64,000 nucleotides of DNA, from contig NZ_JAHFUW010000001.1 of assembly GCF_023264855.1 (NCBI RefSeq), positions 1 to 64,000 on the forward strand, read 5' to 3'. Position 1 is the stretch's first letter. Every line of letters starts with the position of its first letter. Source of the stretch: Herbiconiux sp. GTDB taxonomy: Bacteria > Actinomycetota > Actinomycetes > Actinomycetales > Microbacteriaceae. The position numbers were made by a program, and so were the translations under genes. Of this stretch, positions 17,983 through 25,798 are shown piece after piece. Under the pieces are notes generated by a model. That model saw only the letters and a list, made by a program, of their open reading frames with translations. It made no database searches and was not told where the DNA came from.

Positions 17983-17988
17983 AGTTTA
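17983..17988 (-). promoter_or_regulatory. -10 box for leaderless purK operon
   Basis: TAAACT on the minus strand with 6 nt to the GTG start of purK. Confidence 0.55.
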
Positions 17989-18017
17989 CCCGCGCTTCTG
18001 CCGAGCACTCGAAGTCT

Positions 18018-18181
18018 CAGGCCCTGCTCGATGACCCAAGGTGAGCGGGTGGCCGGAGGATGCGACCGCAGGCCGCGTTCTCCGACCGCGCGCTCACATG
18101 TCGCGCGGCGCCGGGCAGGGACCGGCGCCGCCCCGGGACGCCGAGCGAAGCCCGGCGCCCCGGCAGCTAACACAGCCGGAC
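18018..18181 (-). repeat. Interspersed three-hairpin element, copy 2 (inverted)
   Basis: 164 bp, in opposite orientation to copies 1 and 3 and lying between two minus-strand genes. It has the same three-hairpin order. Hairpin I is altered on both arms (CCGGG/CCCGG in place of CCGGTC/GACCGG, with one base lost on the left arm). Hairpin III carries coordinated changes. The 8-mer AGTCTCAG occurs at both edges (18013-18020 and 18182-18189). Confidence 0.82.
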
Positions 18182-18228
18182 AGTCTCAGCCGCGAAACCA
18201 CCGGCGCGCCATCGTCAGGAACAACCAC

Positions 18229-18963
18229 TCACGAGTACGGCAGCGGCGGCACCGGGTGCTCGGTGAGGTCGCCGAGCAGCTCGGCCACCAAGCGCGCCGA
18301 GGGCACGTCGTGCAGGACGACCGTGAGGTCGGGGCCGGCGACTACGCGCACGTTGCCGGTGGCGAACGCCGCCTGCAGCGGAGTGCGGCGCACACGGATG
18401 TCGGTGACGCGCGCCAGATAGAGGTCTTGGCGGTCGCCCACGAAGAGGCCCCGACGGGCGATGATGCGGCGCGAGGTGATGGTGTAGCGGTGACCCAGCC
18501 ACGCGATGAAGGGCAGCAGCGTACCGAAGAACACCAGAGCTCCCGCCCCGGCGAGCGCCGTGATGTTCTGCCACTCCTCCGGGAACCGCCCGCCGAACCA
18601 GCCGAGGGCCGTCACCGTGGCGAACAGGATGAGCACGGGGATGGTCAGCCGCCGCGCGTGCGGGCGGGTGCGCAGCAGGATGGTCTCGGGCACCGGCTCC
18701 ACCGCGGTGGTGTAGCCGCCGTAGCCGGGATGGGCGGGTGCGCCGGGCGACGCTGTCGCGCCGGGGCCGGGGCCGGACCCGGGCGCGGCCTGGGCAGCAG
18801 GGGCCGCCGCCGCACCCCATCCGAAGCGCTCGGTCGCCGCCTGATCACCCGGATCGGCCCGCGGAGACCGCCCTCGCGTCACGGGCTCGGCACCGTTCAG
18901 GAGCGCGGTGAACGAGTCCTCGTCCTCCGTGGGTACATTCCTGCGCCTGGCCATGCTGCCCAT
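18229..18963 (-). CDS. PH-domain membrane protein
   Basis: 244 residues. The N-terminal ~85 residues are low-complexity (Ala/Gly/Pro-rich, probably disordered). Two membrane helices follow (LTIPVLILFATVTALGWFGG and ALVFFGTLLPFIAWLG). Then comes a bacterial PH (bPH2) segment, YTITSRRIIARRGLFVGDRQ, continuing with LYLARVTDIRVRRTPLQ and VRVVAGPDLTVVLHDVP. Bacterial PH proteins of this type are of unknown precise role, often linked to envelope stress or membrane organisation. The downstream MARRRN start (18954) is an alternative. It is flanked by birA upstream and the hairpin element downstream. Confidence 0.8.
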   Translation of the reverse strand: MGSMARRRNVPTEDEDSFTALLNGAEPVTRGRSPRADPGDQAATERFGWGAAAAPAAQAAPGSGPGPGATASPGAPAHPGYGGYTTAVEPVPETILLRTRPHARRLTIPVLILFATVTALGWFGGRFPEEWQNITALAGAGALVFFGTLLPFIAWLGHRYTITSRRIIARRGLFVGDRQDLYLARVTDIRVRRTPLQAAFATGNVRVVAGPDLTVVLHDVPSARLVAELLGDLTEHPVPPLPYS

Positions 18964-19035
18964 TCTTCACTGCTAACCCCGGTATGGGCTGTCGCGCTCC
19001 CGGAGATGCGCCACATTCGAGGTCGAGGCCAGGGT

Positions 19036-19857
19036 TCAGCGGCTGTCGCGGTGCCGCAGGTGCGTCACGTCGCCAGCGGAGACGACCAGCGGATCGGGCG
19101 AGTCGTCGAGGTCGACGACAAGCCGCCCGGTCGCGTCCAGCGAGCGGGCGACCCCCGTGCGGAACACCTCCCCCGGCAGCTCGACGCGCACCGGCCGGCC
19201 GAGCGTCGCCGAGGCGGCCGTCGCCGCGGCGAGCAGCCCGCTCGCCTCCGGGTCGCCGTCGTGCGCGAGCCACTGCCGGTACACCTCGCCGAGCGAACGC
19301 AGGTACGCCGACAGCACCACGTCGGCCGTGACATCCGGAGCCCCCGCCAACGCCAGCGACGTGGCCAGGGGCGTCGGCAGCTCTTGCTCGGTCAGCGACA
19401 GGTTCAGCCCCGTGCCCACCACGACCCCGCCCCCGCCCGGGAGCAGCTCGGCCAGGATGCCGCACACCTTGCGGTCGTCGATCAGCACGTCGTTGGGCCA
19501 CTTGATGCCCACCGACGGCCCCACGGATGCCGGCACCAGCGACCGCACGGCCTGTGCCATCGCGACCCCGACGACCAGCGGGAGCATCCCGAACCGCTCG
19601 AGCGGAACCGGCGCACCCGAGGCGCCGACCGGCCGCAGCAGCACCGAGATCGCCAGACAACGACCCGCCGGTGCCTTCCACACCCGGCCGAGGCGGCCCT
19701 TGCCCGCGACCTGATCGTCGGTCACCACCACCGACAGATCGGGCCAGTCGGCCGCCGAGGGACCGGACGCCTCGCGCGCCAGCAGTTCGTTGGTCGAGCC
19801 CGCCTGATCGAGCCAGTGCAGCGCGGGCGTGAAGGCCGAAGACAGCGGAAGGTCCAT
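19036..19857 (-). CDS. birA: Biotin--[acetyl-CoA-carboxylase] ligase
   Basis: 273 residues; a ligase without the N-terminal DNA-binding domain, so not the repressor type. Motifs: LDQAGSTNELLAREA for ligand binding, VAGKGRLGRVWKAPAGR (the GRGRxGR-type biotinyl-AMP loop), SVGIKWPNDVLIDDRKVCGI and VVGTGLNLS. It attaches biotin to the carrier lysine of the acyl-CoA carboxylase alpha subunit encoded at 30175-31956. It diverges from the carboxylase beta gene. The ATG start lies 6 nt after a TAGCGT box, probably leaderless. Confidence 0.95.
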   Translation of the reverse strand: MDLPLSSAFTPALHWLDQAGSTNELLAREASGPSAADWPDLSVVVTDDQVAGKGRLGRVWKAPAGRCLAISVLLRPVGASGAPVPLERFGMLPLVVGVAMAQAVRSLVPASVGPSVGIKWPNDVLIDDRKVCGILAELLPGGGGVVVGTGLNLSLTEQELPTPLATSLALAGAPDVTADVVLSAYLRSLGEVYRQWLAHDGDPEASGLLAAATAASATLGRPVRVELPGEVFRTGVARSLDATGRLVVDLDDSPDPLVVSAGDVTHLRHRDSR

Positions 19858-19863
19858 GCCGAC

Positions 19864-19869
19864 ACGCTA
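19864..19869 (-). promoter_or_regulatory. -10 box for leaderless birA
   Basis: TAGCGT on the minus strand, 6 nt before the birA ATG. Together with the box at 19937-19942 it gives a compact divergent promoter region of under 100 bp. Confidence 0.55.
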
Positions 19870-19936
19870 CCCAGTCACAAGCTCGGCGTGCGCTTTTGTA
19901 GGGTTTCGGCAACCGGATGCCCCAACCCCTGGCCGG

Positions 19937-19942
19937 TAGAGT
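19937..19942 (+). promoter_or_regulatory. -10 box for leaderless carboxylase beta gene
   Basis: TAGAGT, 7 nt before the GTG at 19950. It favours 19950 over the in-frame ATG at 19917, which lies upstream of this box. Confidence 0.6.
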
Positions 19943-19949
19943 GAACGGC

Positions 19950-21551
19950 GTGAGTGAAGATCTGACGACCGAGCCCGACATGTACACCACGGCGGGCAAG
20001 CTGGCCGACCTGAAGAACCGCTATCACGAGGCCGTGACGGCGAGCGGCGAAGCCGCCATCGAGAAGCAGCACAAGCGCGGCAAGAAGACCGCGCGCGAGC
20101 GCATCGAGCAGCTGCTCGACCACGGCTCCTTCGTCGAGATCGACGAGTTCGTGCGCCACCGCACGCACGCCTTCGGCATGGACAAGTCGCGCCCCTACGG
20201 CGACGCGGTCGTCACGGGAACCGGCACCATCCACGGCCGCCAGGTCGCCGTCTACGCGCAGGACTTCACCATCTTCGGCGGGTCGCTCGGCGAGGTGGCC
20301 GGCGAGAAGATCATCAAGGTGATGGATCTGGCCCTGAAGACCGGCGTCCCCATCATCGGCATGCTCGACTCCGGCGGCGCCCGCATCCAGGAGGGTGTCG
20401 TGGCGCTCGGCAAGTACGGCGAGATCTTCCGCCGCAACACGGCCGCCTCGGGCGTCATCCCGCAGATCTCGATCATCATGGGCCCGGCGGCCGGCGGCGC
20501 GGTGTACTCCCCCGCCCTCACCGACTTCGTGATCATGGTCGACAAGACCTCGCAGATGTTCGTCACCGGCCCGGATGTCATCAAGACGGTCACCGGCGAA
20601 GACGTCGGCATGGAGGAGCTCGGTGGAGCACTCACCCACAACAGCGTCTCAGGCGTCTCGCACTACCTGGCCAGCGACGAGGACGACGCGCTCGACTACG
20701 CCCGCGCGCTGCTCAGCTTCCTGCCGCAGAACAACCTGGCCGAGCTGCCCGTGTACGACTCCGAGGTGGAGCTCGAGATCACGGATGCCGACCGCAAGCT
20801 CAACACGATCATCCCCGACTCGCCGAATCAGCCGTACGACGTGCACACCGTGATCGAGCACCTCGTCGACGGCGGCGAGTTCCTCGAGACGCAGCCGCTG
20901 TACGCCCCCAACATCGTGGTGGGCTTCGCGCGCGTCGAGGGGCGTTCGGTGGGCATCGTGGCGAACCAGCCCAGCCAGATGGCCGGCACGCTCAACATCG
21001 AGGCCGGCGAGAAGGCCTCCCGCTTCGTGCGGTTCTGCGACGCGTTCTCGATCCCGATCCTCACCCTCGTCGACGTGCCCGGCTACCTGCCCGGCACCGA
21101 CCAGGAGTGGACGGGCGTCATCCGCCGCGGCGCCAAGCTGCTCTACGCCTACGCCGAGGCGACCGTGCCGCTGGTCACTGTGATCCTCCGCAAGGCCTAC
21201 GGCGGCGCGTACATCGTGATGGGCTCCAAGCAGCTGGGTGCCGACATCAACCTCGCCTGGCCGACCGCCGAGATCGCGGTGATGGGCGGCCAGGGCGCCG
21301 TGAACATCCTCTACCGCGGCGAGATCAAGCGCGCGGAGGAGGCGGGCGAGGACGTCGCGGCCGTGCGCACCAAGCTCGCGAACGAGTACACCTACAACGT
21401 GGCGTCGCCGTTCCTGGCGGCGGAGCGCGGCGAGCTCGACGGCGTGATCGAGCCCGCGGCCACCCGCGTCGCGATCACGAAGGCCCTGCGCGCCCTCAAG
21501 ACCAAGCGCGCGAGCCTGCCCCCCAAGAAGCACGGCAACATCCCGCTGTAG
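19950..21551 (+). CDS. accD: Acyl-CoA carboxylase, carboxyltransferase (beta) subunit
   Basis: 533 residues from the chosen GTG. It has the AccD5/PccB layout: [36 protein letters not shown], a first crotonase-like half with [31 protein letters not shown] and ITGEDV-like segments, and a second half with [40 protein letters not shown] and [14 protein letters not shown]. It transfers CO2 from biotin to acetyl- or propionyl-CoA for fatty acid precursors. Partners in the window are the alpha chain (30175) and AccE (24246). It ends at a long inverted repeat. Confidence 0.95.
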   Translation: MSEDLTTEPDMYTTAGKLADLKNRYHEAVTASGEAAIEKQHKRGKKTARERIEQLLDHGSFVEIDEFVRHRTHAFGMDKSRPYGDAVVTGTGTIHGRQVAVYAQDFTIFGGSLGEVAGEKIIKVMDLALKTGVPIIGMLDSGGARIQEGVVALGKYGEIFRRNTAASGVIPQISIIMGPAAGGAVYSPALTDFVIMVDKTSQMFVTGPDVIKTVTGEDVGMEELGGALTHNSVSGVSHYLASDEDDALDYARALLSFLPQNNLAELPVYDSEVELEITDADRKLNTIIPDSPNQPYDVHTVIEHLVDGGEFLETQPLYAPNIVVGFARVEGRSVGIVANQPSQMAGTLNIEAGEKASRFVRFCDAFSIPILTLVDVPGYLPGTDQEWTGVIRRGAKLLYAYAEATVPLVTVILRKAYGGAYIVMGSKQLGADINLAWPTAEIAVMGGQGAVNILYRGEIKRAEEAGEDVAAVRTKLANEYTYNVASPFLAAERGELDGVIEPAATRVAITKALRALKTKRASLPPKKHGNIPL

Positions 21552-21574
21552 CCTCCTGGCAGAAACCTGCTCGC

Positions 21575-21660
21575 ATCCAAAACGACGGAGTTTCTTCGGG
21601 ACACACCCAACCCAGCCGGGTTTGGCAGGCGCGTCGCGAAGAAACGCCGTCGTTTTGGAT
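21575..21660. terminator. Long AT-rich inverted repeat between convergent genes
   Basis: Arms at 21575-21596 and 21639-21660 are 22 bp each and differ at one position (ATCCAAAACGACGG then A or C, then GTTTCTT). A smaller hairpin lies inside the 42-bp loop. It sits exactly between the carboxylase beta gene and the DUF2156 gene, so it may act as a bidirectional terminator. The arms are far more AT-rich than surrounding sequence. Confidence 0.65.
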
Positions 21661-21670
21661 AGGGCGGGCG

Positions 21671-24199
21671 TCAGCGGGAGGCGAGGGTGCGCACGAGCGC
21701 CACCGTCTCCTTGGCCGACATCGAGGGGAGGTAGGCCTTGCCGATGGCGGTGCCGATCGCCGGGAGGCCGAGCGCGTCGGGGTAGACCATGTAGATGGTC
21801 GAGTAGGTGGGGTTGAACTTGGCCTTGAACTTGAACAGCGACGAGAAGCCGTAGGCGGGCTCCAGCGTCTTCGCCAGGAACTCCAGCAGGCCCGTCATCA
21901 CGGTCGGCTCGGGAGCAGGAGCGCCCGGCGCGGCGGGAGCCGTCGCGAGCGGAGCGCCCGACAGCGACAGCACCTCGACGCCCTCCTCCTTCATGTGCAG
22001 CGCCGATGAGGCGATCAGGTACTCCATGGTGCCGCCCATCGACTCGTCGGCCCGGCGCATGAAGTCCAGCGTGTAGCCCACGGCCACGCCGTCGCGGTAC
22101 ATCGGCAGCCAGCTGGTGACCGCCGCGATCCGGCCTTCCGAGTCGATCGCGAGCATCAGCTTCACGTCGGGATCCTTGATCTCCTCCAGCGCACCGAGCG
22201 TGAAGCCCATCTCGGGCAGTTCCTTCTCCGACACCCAGGCCTCGGAGATGGCGTTGATCTGCGCGATCATCGGGCGCGAGAGCTCGTCGTAGGTGGTCCA
22301 GAGCGTCGTCATGCCCTCACGCACCCCGCGGTTGAGCGAGGAGCGCACGTTCTGCCACGACTTGCCGGTCATCTCCAGCGACTGCGGGTGCATCAGCGTC
22401 TCCTCCCCCACGGGGATCGACTGCCAGCCGAGCTCGGCGAACACCGGCATCACGTTCTCGTGCACGCTGTAGAACACCGGCACCCAGCTGCGCGAGTCGC
22501 AGAACGCCGCGAACGCGCGGATCGTCGCATCCTCGTCGCCCGGCGCACACACCGGATCGGACATCGTGATGGCCACGTCGTTGATCACCCGGTAGGCCAC
22601 AGCGGCCTGGCCGTCGGCCGAGAACCAGTACACGTTGCCGGGCCAGGTGGTCATCCAGCCCAGCGTTCCGCCTCCGCCGCGGCGGAGCAGCGCTCGGATG
22701 CGCTGGTGGTCGCCCACCTGCACCGACTGCTCGGTCGAGGCGATCAACCGGAACGAGCCGAACGTGAACAGCGCCCAGAACACGGGACCGATCCACTGGA
22801 ACAGGAACAGCGCGACGGGCGCCGAGGGCACCAGCGCCTCACCGGTGACGCCCACCATCGTCACCGGAAGGAAACGCCGCGGAAGGTCGAACACGAGCTC
22901 CACCACGGTCGTGCCGGCCGGGCTGAACGAGCCGATCAGGATGCCGCAGGCCACCAGATACACCAGCGACAGCACGGCGTAGGAGGCCACCACGAACACC
23001 ACGAAGCGGATGAACGCCTCGCGGGGCGCCCGCAGCGCGAAGCGGCGCCGCGCGGCGAACAGCAGGATCGCGACCGCGAGCGGCACGGCGATGGTCGACC
23101 CACCCCAGACGATGTACTCGCCGATGTCGATCGGCTGCAGCGCGGCATCCGTCGCCGAGTCGATCTCACCGGCCCCGGCGGCGAACGAGAGCACGAGGCC
23201 GAGGAAGACGAAGGCCAGCACGATCATCGCGAGGTTCGTGACGATGCCGAGCCAGAGCGCGAAGCGCCTGCCCTTGCGAAGACCCCACGCCGACACCAGC
23301 AGCAGCGCGAGCGGCACGAAGGTGAGCACGATCGGGCCGAGCCCGCCGAGCTGGGAGAGCCGCTCGAAGTCGTCGCACACCGCGGAGGTGGCCGTGGAGC
23401 AGAAACTGTCGATGTCGGCGGCGGAGGGGAAGATGTCGCCGTAGAAGCTGCCCGCCAGGCCGAAGGCGCCACTGCCGTCGGGGTTCAGCAGCGACACCAG
23501 AGGCCCGACGGCCGTGATCAGCACGATGGCGGCGATGAGCACGCGCACCTCGCCGAACGAACTGCGCAGCAGCACGAGGCCGCGGCCGCGTCGATGGGAG
23601 AGGAAGTGGCCGATGACCAGACCGGCGACGCCGGCGATCAGCCGGTAGACCGTGGAGGTGTCACCGTCGTAGAGGGTGAACATGATGAGCAGACCGAACG
23701 TGACCAACCGCACCCGGCGCCGCCAGAGCGGCCCCATGAAGGCGCTCGCCACGAGCAGGCTGCCGACGATCGGGGTGAGCGGATCCATCGTGAGGTCGTA
23801 GCTCGTGCCGTCGGCCCACCACTCGCCGGCGAGCGAGCCGATCCACTGCACCAGCACGCCGAGCCCCACGCCCACCAGACCGGTGACGAAGAAGACGGGG
23901 ATCAACCGGCGGCGTCCGAGCAGGCGCTCCGAGACGCCCAGCAGCACGAGGGAGGCCAGGATGCCGGCCACCAGCTGGAACGGATCCCACGGAATGAACA
24001 GGGCGGTGACGATCGTCCACCAGTGGCCCATGTCGATCACCGTGGTGACACCCGCGGCCCAGGCGTACTGAGTGGTCTCCGAGGGGGCCCCGAAGAACGT
24101 TCCGGCGATCAGCGAGGTGACCAGCACGACCGCGGCGAACGCGATGCTGACCGGCACGGTGGCCAGGTATCTCCCAGCGAAGACGAGCGTGTTCCTCAT
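21671..24199 (-). CDS. Lysylphosphatidylglycerol synthetase-like (DUF2156) membrane protein
   Basis: 842 residues. The N-terminal ~190 residues are rhomboid-like membrane helices (WTIVTALFIPWDPFQLVAGI, GHFLSHRRGR). Further helices extend to about residue 500. The C-terminal ~320 residues form the GNAT-like DUF2156/LPG_synthase_C domain: STEQSVQVGDHQRIRALLRR, then WQNVRSSLNRGVREGMTT, GYTLDFMRRADESMGGTMEY, and FNPTYSTIYMVYPD. Relatives aminoacylate phosphatidylglycerol and raise resistance to cationic peptides. No lysyl-tRNA synthetase domain is fused, unlike LysX. It has an AGGGGGGAA Shine-Dalgarno and is divergent from accE. Confidence 0.85.
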   Translation of the reverse strand: MRNTLVFAGRYLATVPVSIAFAAVVLVTSLIAGTFFGAPSETTQYAWAAGVTTVIDMGHWWTIVTALFIPWDPFQLVAGILASLVLLGVSERLLGRRRLIPVFFVTGLVGVGLGVLVQWIGSLAGEWWADGTSYDLTMDPLTPIVGSLLVASAFMGPLWRRRVRLVTFGLLIMFTLYDGDTSTVYRLIAGVAGLVIGHFLSHRRGRGLVLLRSSFGEVRVLIAAIVLITAVGPLVSLLNPDGSGAFGLAGSFYGDIFPSAADIDSFCSTATSAVCDDFERLSQLGGLGPIVLTFVPLALLLVSAWGLRKGRRFALWLGIVTNLAMIVLAFVFLGLVLSFAAGAGEIDSATDAALQPIDIGEYIVWGGSTIAVPLAVAILLFAARRRFALRAPREAFIRFVVFVVASYAVLSLVYLVACGILIGSFSPAGTTVVELVFDLPRRFLPVTMVGVTGEALVPSAPVALFLFQWIGPVFWALFTFGSFRLIASTEQSVQVGDHQRIRALLRRGGGGTLGWMTTWPGNVYWFSADGQAAVAYRVINDVAITMSDPVCAPGDEDATIRAFAAFCDSRSWVPVFYSVHENVMPVFAELGWQSIPVGEETLMHPQSLEMTGKSWQNVRSSLNRGVREGMTTLWTTYDELSRPMIAQINAISEAWVSEKELPEMGFTLGALEEIKDPDVKLMLAIDSEGRIAAVTSWLPMYRDGVAVGYTLDFMRRADESMGGTMEYLIASSALHMKEEGVEVLSLSGAPLATAPAAPGAPAPEPTVMTGLLEFLAKTLEPAYGFSSLFKFKAKFNPTYSTIYMVYPDALGLPAIGTAIGKAYLPSMSAKETVALVRTLASR

Positions 24200-24232
24200 C
24201 CTGTTCCCCCCTGTAGTCGCAGAGTTCTAATG

Positions 24233-24238
24233 TAGCCT
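24233..24238 (+). promoter_or_regulatory. -10 box for leaderless accE
   Basis: TAGCCT, 7 nt before the GTG at 24246. Confidence 0.5.
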
Positions 24239-24245
24239 CGTCGAT

Positions 24246-24482
24246 GTGAACGAGACGACCGACCTAGGCCCTGTCGAGCCCTCGATCCGTGTGCTCAGCA
24301 CCGGTCTCTCGCCCGAGGAGGTGGCCGCCGTGACGGCGGTCATCGAAGCCGCGGTCGAGGAAGAGATCGACGCGCTGCACGACGAGGCGCCCGTCGCACC
24401 TTCGGCGTGGGAGCGGAGCCAGCGCGCGCTACGTGAGCCGCTGCATCCGGGGCCCGGTGTGTGGCGTTCGTTCTCGGCCTGA
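24246..24482 (+). CDS. accE: Acyl-CoA carboxylase epsilon subunit
   Basis: 78 residues, GTG start. The short acidic protein has PSIRVLSTGLSPEEVAAVTA and ends with AWERSQRALREPLHPGPGVW, RSF, the conserved tail of the actinobacterial ACC epsilon family. Epsilon subunits bind the AccD-type hexamer and stabilise or activate the holo-carboxylase. In many relatives accE sits next to accD; here a long DUF2156 gene on the other strand separates them. The gene is leaderless and followed by a small-RNA candidate. Confidence 0.9.
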   Translation: MNETTDLGPVEPSIRVLSTGLSPEEVAAVTAVIEAAVEEEIDALHDEAPVAPSAWERSQRALREPLHPGPGVWRSFSA

Positions 24483-24624
24483 CCCCGCGTGCGCCGCATC
24501 CGCCGGCTCCTGGGTGCGTGCTGAGCGAAATCTGAGAACGGCGACGAAATTGTCCACCGAAATGCCTACTGTGCTCTTGCGCCGGCGCCGCCAGGATAGT
24601 TATCGCTAGGTGTGTCTCTTTGAG

Positions 24625-24654
24625 TTACATCGCCGGACACGGGTCGACTAGGGT
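24625..24654 (+). promoter_or_regulatory. Putative promoter for small RNA
   Basis: TTACAT at 24625-24630 and TAGGGT at 24649-24654, spaced 18 bp. No coding sequence follows on this strand; the next element is the hairpin pair ending in a terminator. Confidence 0.45.
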
Positions 24655-24660
24655 AAGCGG

Positions 24661-24757
24661 GCTCGTGTTCCGGGGGCGAGTCAGGGCGGTATTCGGGTTA
24701 TCGTCCTGACTCGAAAGCCTTCCGGGGGTCGATGAGAATCGGCCCCCGGTCTTTTGC
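24661..24757 (+). ncRNA. Candidate ~97-nt small RNA
   Basis: In the 287-bp gap between accE and the next gene (minus strand). After the putative promoter come a hairpin with a 9-bp stem (CGAGTCAGG at 24677-24685 with CCTGACTCG at 24705-24713), an AAAGCCTT linker, and a strong intrinsic terminator. I do not recognise the family. It is not tRNA-like and lacks the C-rich loops expected of 6C RNA. It could instead be a long 3' UTR of accE. Confidence 0.5.
24722..24755 (+). terminator. Intrinsic terminator with GAGA tetraloop
   Basis: Stem of 12 bp: 24722-24733 pairs with 24738-24749 (one G-U), closed by a GAGA (GNRA) loop and followed by TCTTTT. It is one of the few textbook Rho-independent terminators in the window. 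Confidence 0.85.
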
Positions 24758-24769
24758 GCCCGAAAGCTC

Positions 24770-25798
24770 TCAGTCGTCGTCCGCCGAGCGCGGAACCTCG
24801 AGCCAGAGATCGAGTTCGGCCTCGCCCGCGTGGGAGTCGGCGGTGGCTCCGGATGCGCCCGGGTCGCGAAGGCCCACGATCGTGACGGCGACCTCCTGGT
24901 CGTCGTGCACCGTGCGCACCACCATCCGGTCGGCCTTCGTCTCGCCGATCTGCTGCGCGATGACGGCGGTCACCCGGGCGTGCGCGGCGCTGTCGAGGTC
25001 GTCGATGCCGCCGTCGTCGAGCAGGGTCACCTCCACCCCGCGGCGGCGCGCCGCCATCACCTCGTGCCGCACCCGGTCGTCCAGCAGGCGCCGGCCGCGG
25101 ATCTCGTCGCGCATGGCCGCCTCCAGGTGCAGGCACTCCCGGCGCGCGGCGTCGTCGAGTCGGCCGTCGCTCGTGACGATCCGGCGCAGCATCGGCGCCA
25201 CCCGCCGGTTCATCTGGCCGAGCCGCACCCGCCGCTCATAGAACTCGGCCTCCTCCTGAGCCTGCCATTCGGCCGCGCGGTGCTCGGCCTGCTCGAACAA
25301 TCGGGCATCGCGGGAGGAGTGCGCGATCGCCGTGGTGGTGGCCTGGGCGACGCCGGCCCAGATCGGGCCGCCGATCGCGCCGAGTGCCGGCAGGGCGAGC
25401 GGGTCGCCCGTCCACACCAGCAGGGCCAGCACCATCACGGCGAGCCCGCTCCAGCCGAACCACGGTCGCTGCCGCACCACCGTGATCGTCATCAGCGTGC
25501 CGATCGCTCCCACGATCCAGGTGGCGTAGCCGTTTTCGAGAGTCGGATCCAGCTGGGTCAGCACCAGGATCAGGCCCACGGATGCCACGGCGACGTTGAC
25601 CGCAGCCAGTGGTGCCGGCATCCGGATGCCCGGGTACGGCGCCAGGCTCAGCACGGTCGCAGCGCCGTAGAGCGTCATCGCGACGATCGACGGACCGGGC
25701 GAGTACGGCAGGTCCAGCGCCGAGATGCCGAGGACGATGTGCAGGGCCGAGAACAGGGCGGCGAGCCCGACGAGGAGGAACCGCGGGACACCGATCAT
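24770..25798 (-). CDS. Membrane protein, degenerate histidine-kinase-like partner
   Basis: 342 residues. The N-terminal ~165 residues have five or six membrane helices in the same style as the kinase upstream. A charged helical region follows (RLFEQAEHRAAEWQAQEEAE), then a C-terminal domain that ends with RRGVEVTLLDDGGIDDLDSA, VTAVIAQQIGETKADRMVVR and VHDDQEVAVTIVGLRDPG. This is arranged like a kinase ATPase domain, but the N, G1 and G2 boxes and a phospho-accepting His motif are not recognisable. It is likely a non-catalytic sensor or accessory unit. The start overlaps the kinase stop (25795). Confidence 0.65.
   Translation of the reverse strand: MIGVPRFLLVGLAALFSALHIVLGISALDLPYSPGPSIVAMTLYGAATVLSLAPYPGIRMPAPLAAVNVAVASVGLILVLTQLDPTLENGYATWIVGAIGTLMTITVVRQRPWFGWSGLAVMVLALLVWTGDPLALPALGAIGGPIWAGVAQATTTAIAHSSRDARLFEQAEHRAAEWQAQEEAEFYERRVRLGQMNRRVAPMLRRIVTSDGRLDDAARRECLHLEAAMRDEIRGRRLLDDRVRHEVMAARRRGVEVTLLDDGGIDDLDSAAHARVTAVIAQQIGETKADRMVVRTVHDDQEVAVTIVGLRDPGASGATADSHAGEAELDLWLEVPRSADDD

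Noticed and set aside
16837-19944. 1035-codon plus-strand open frame
   Set aside because: Crosses antisense to purK, the hairpin element, the PH-domain gene and birA; composition (His, Arg, Gly, Gln-rich) is that of a codon-position shadow.
24661-24757. tRNA or known 6C RNA in the gap after accE
   Set aside because: No T-loop or acceptor/anticodon arrangement for a tRNA, and no loops with runs of six C for a 6C RNA.
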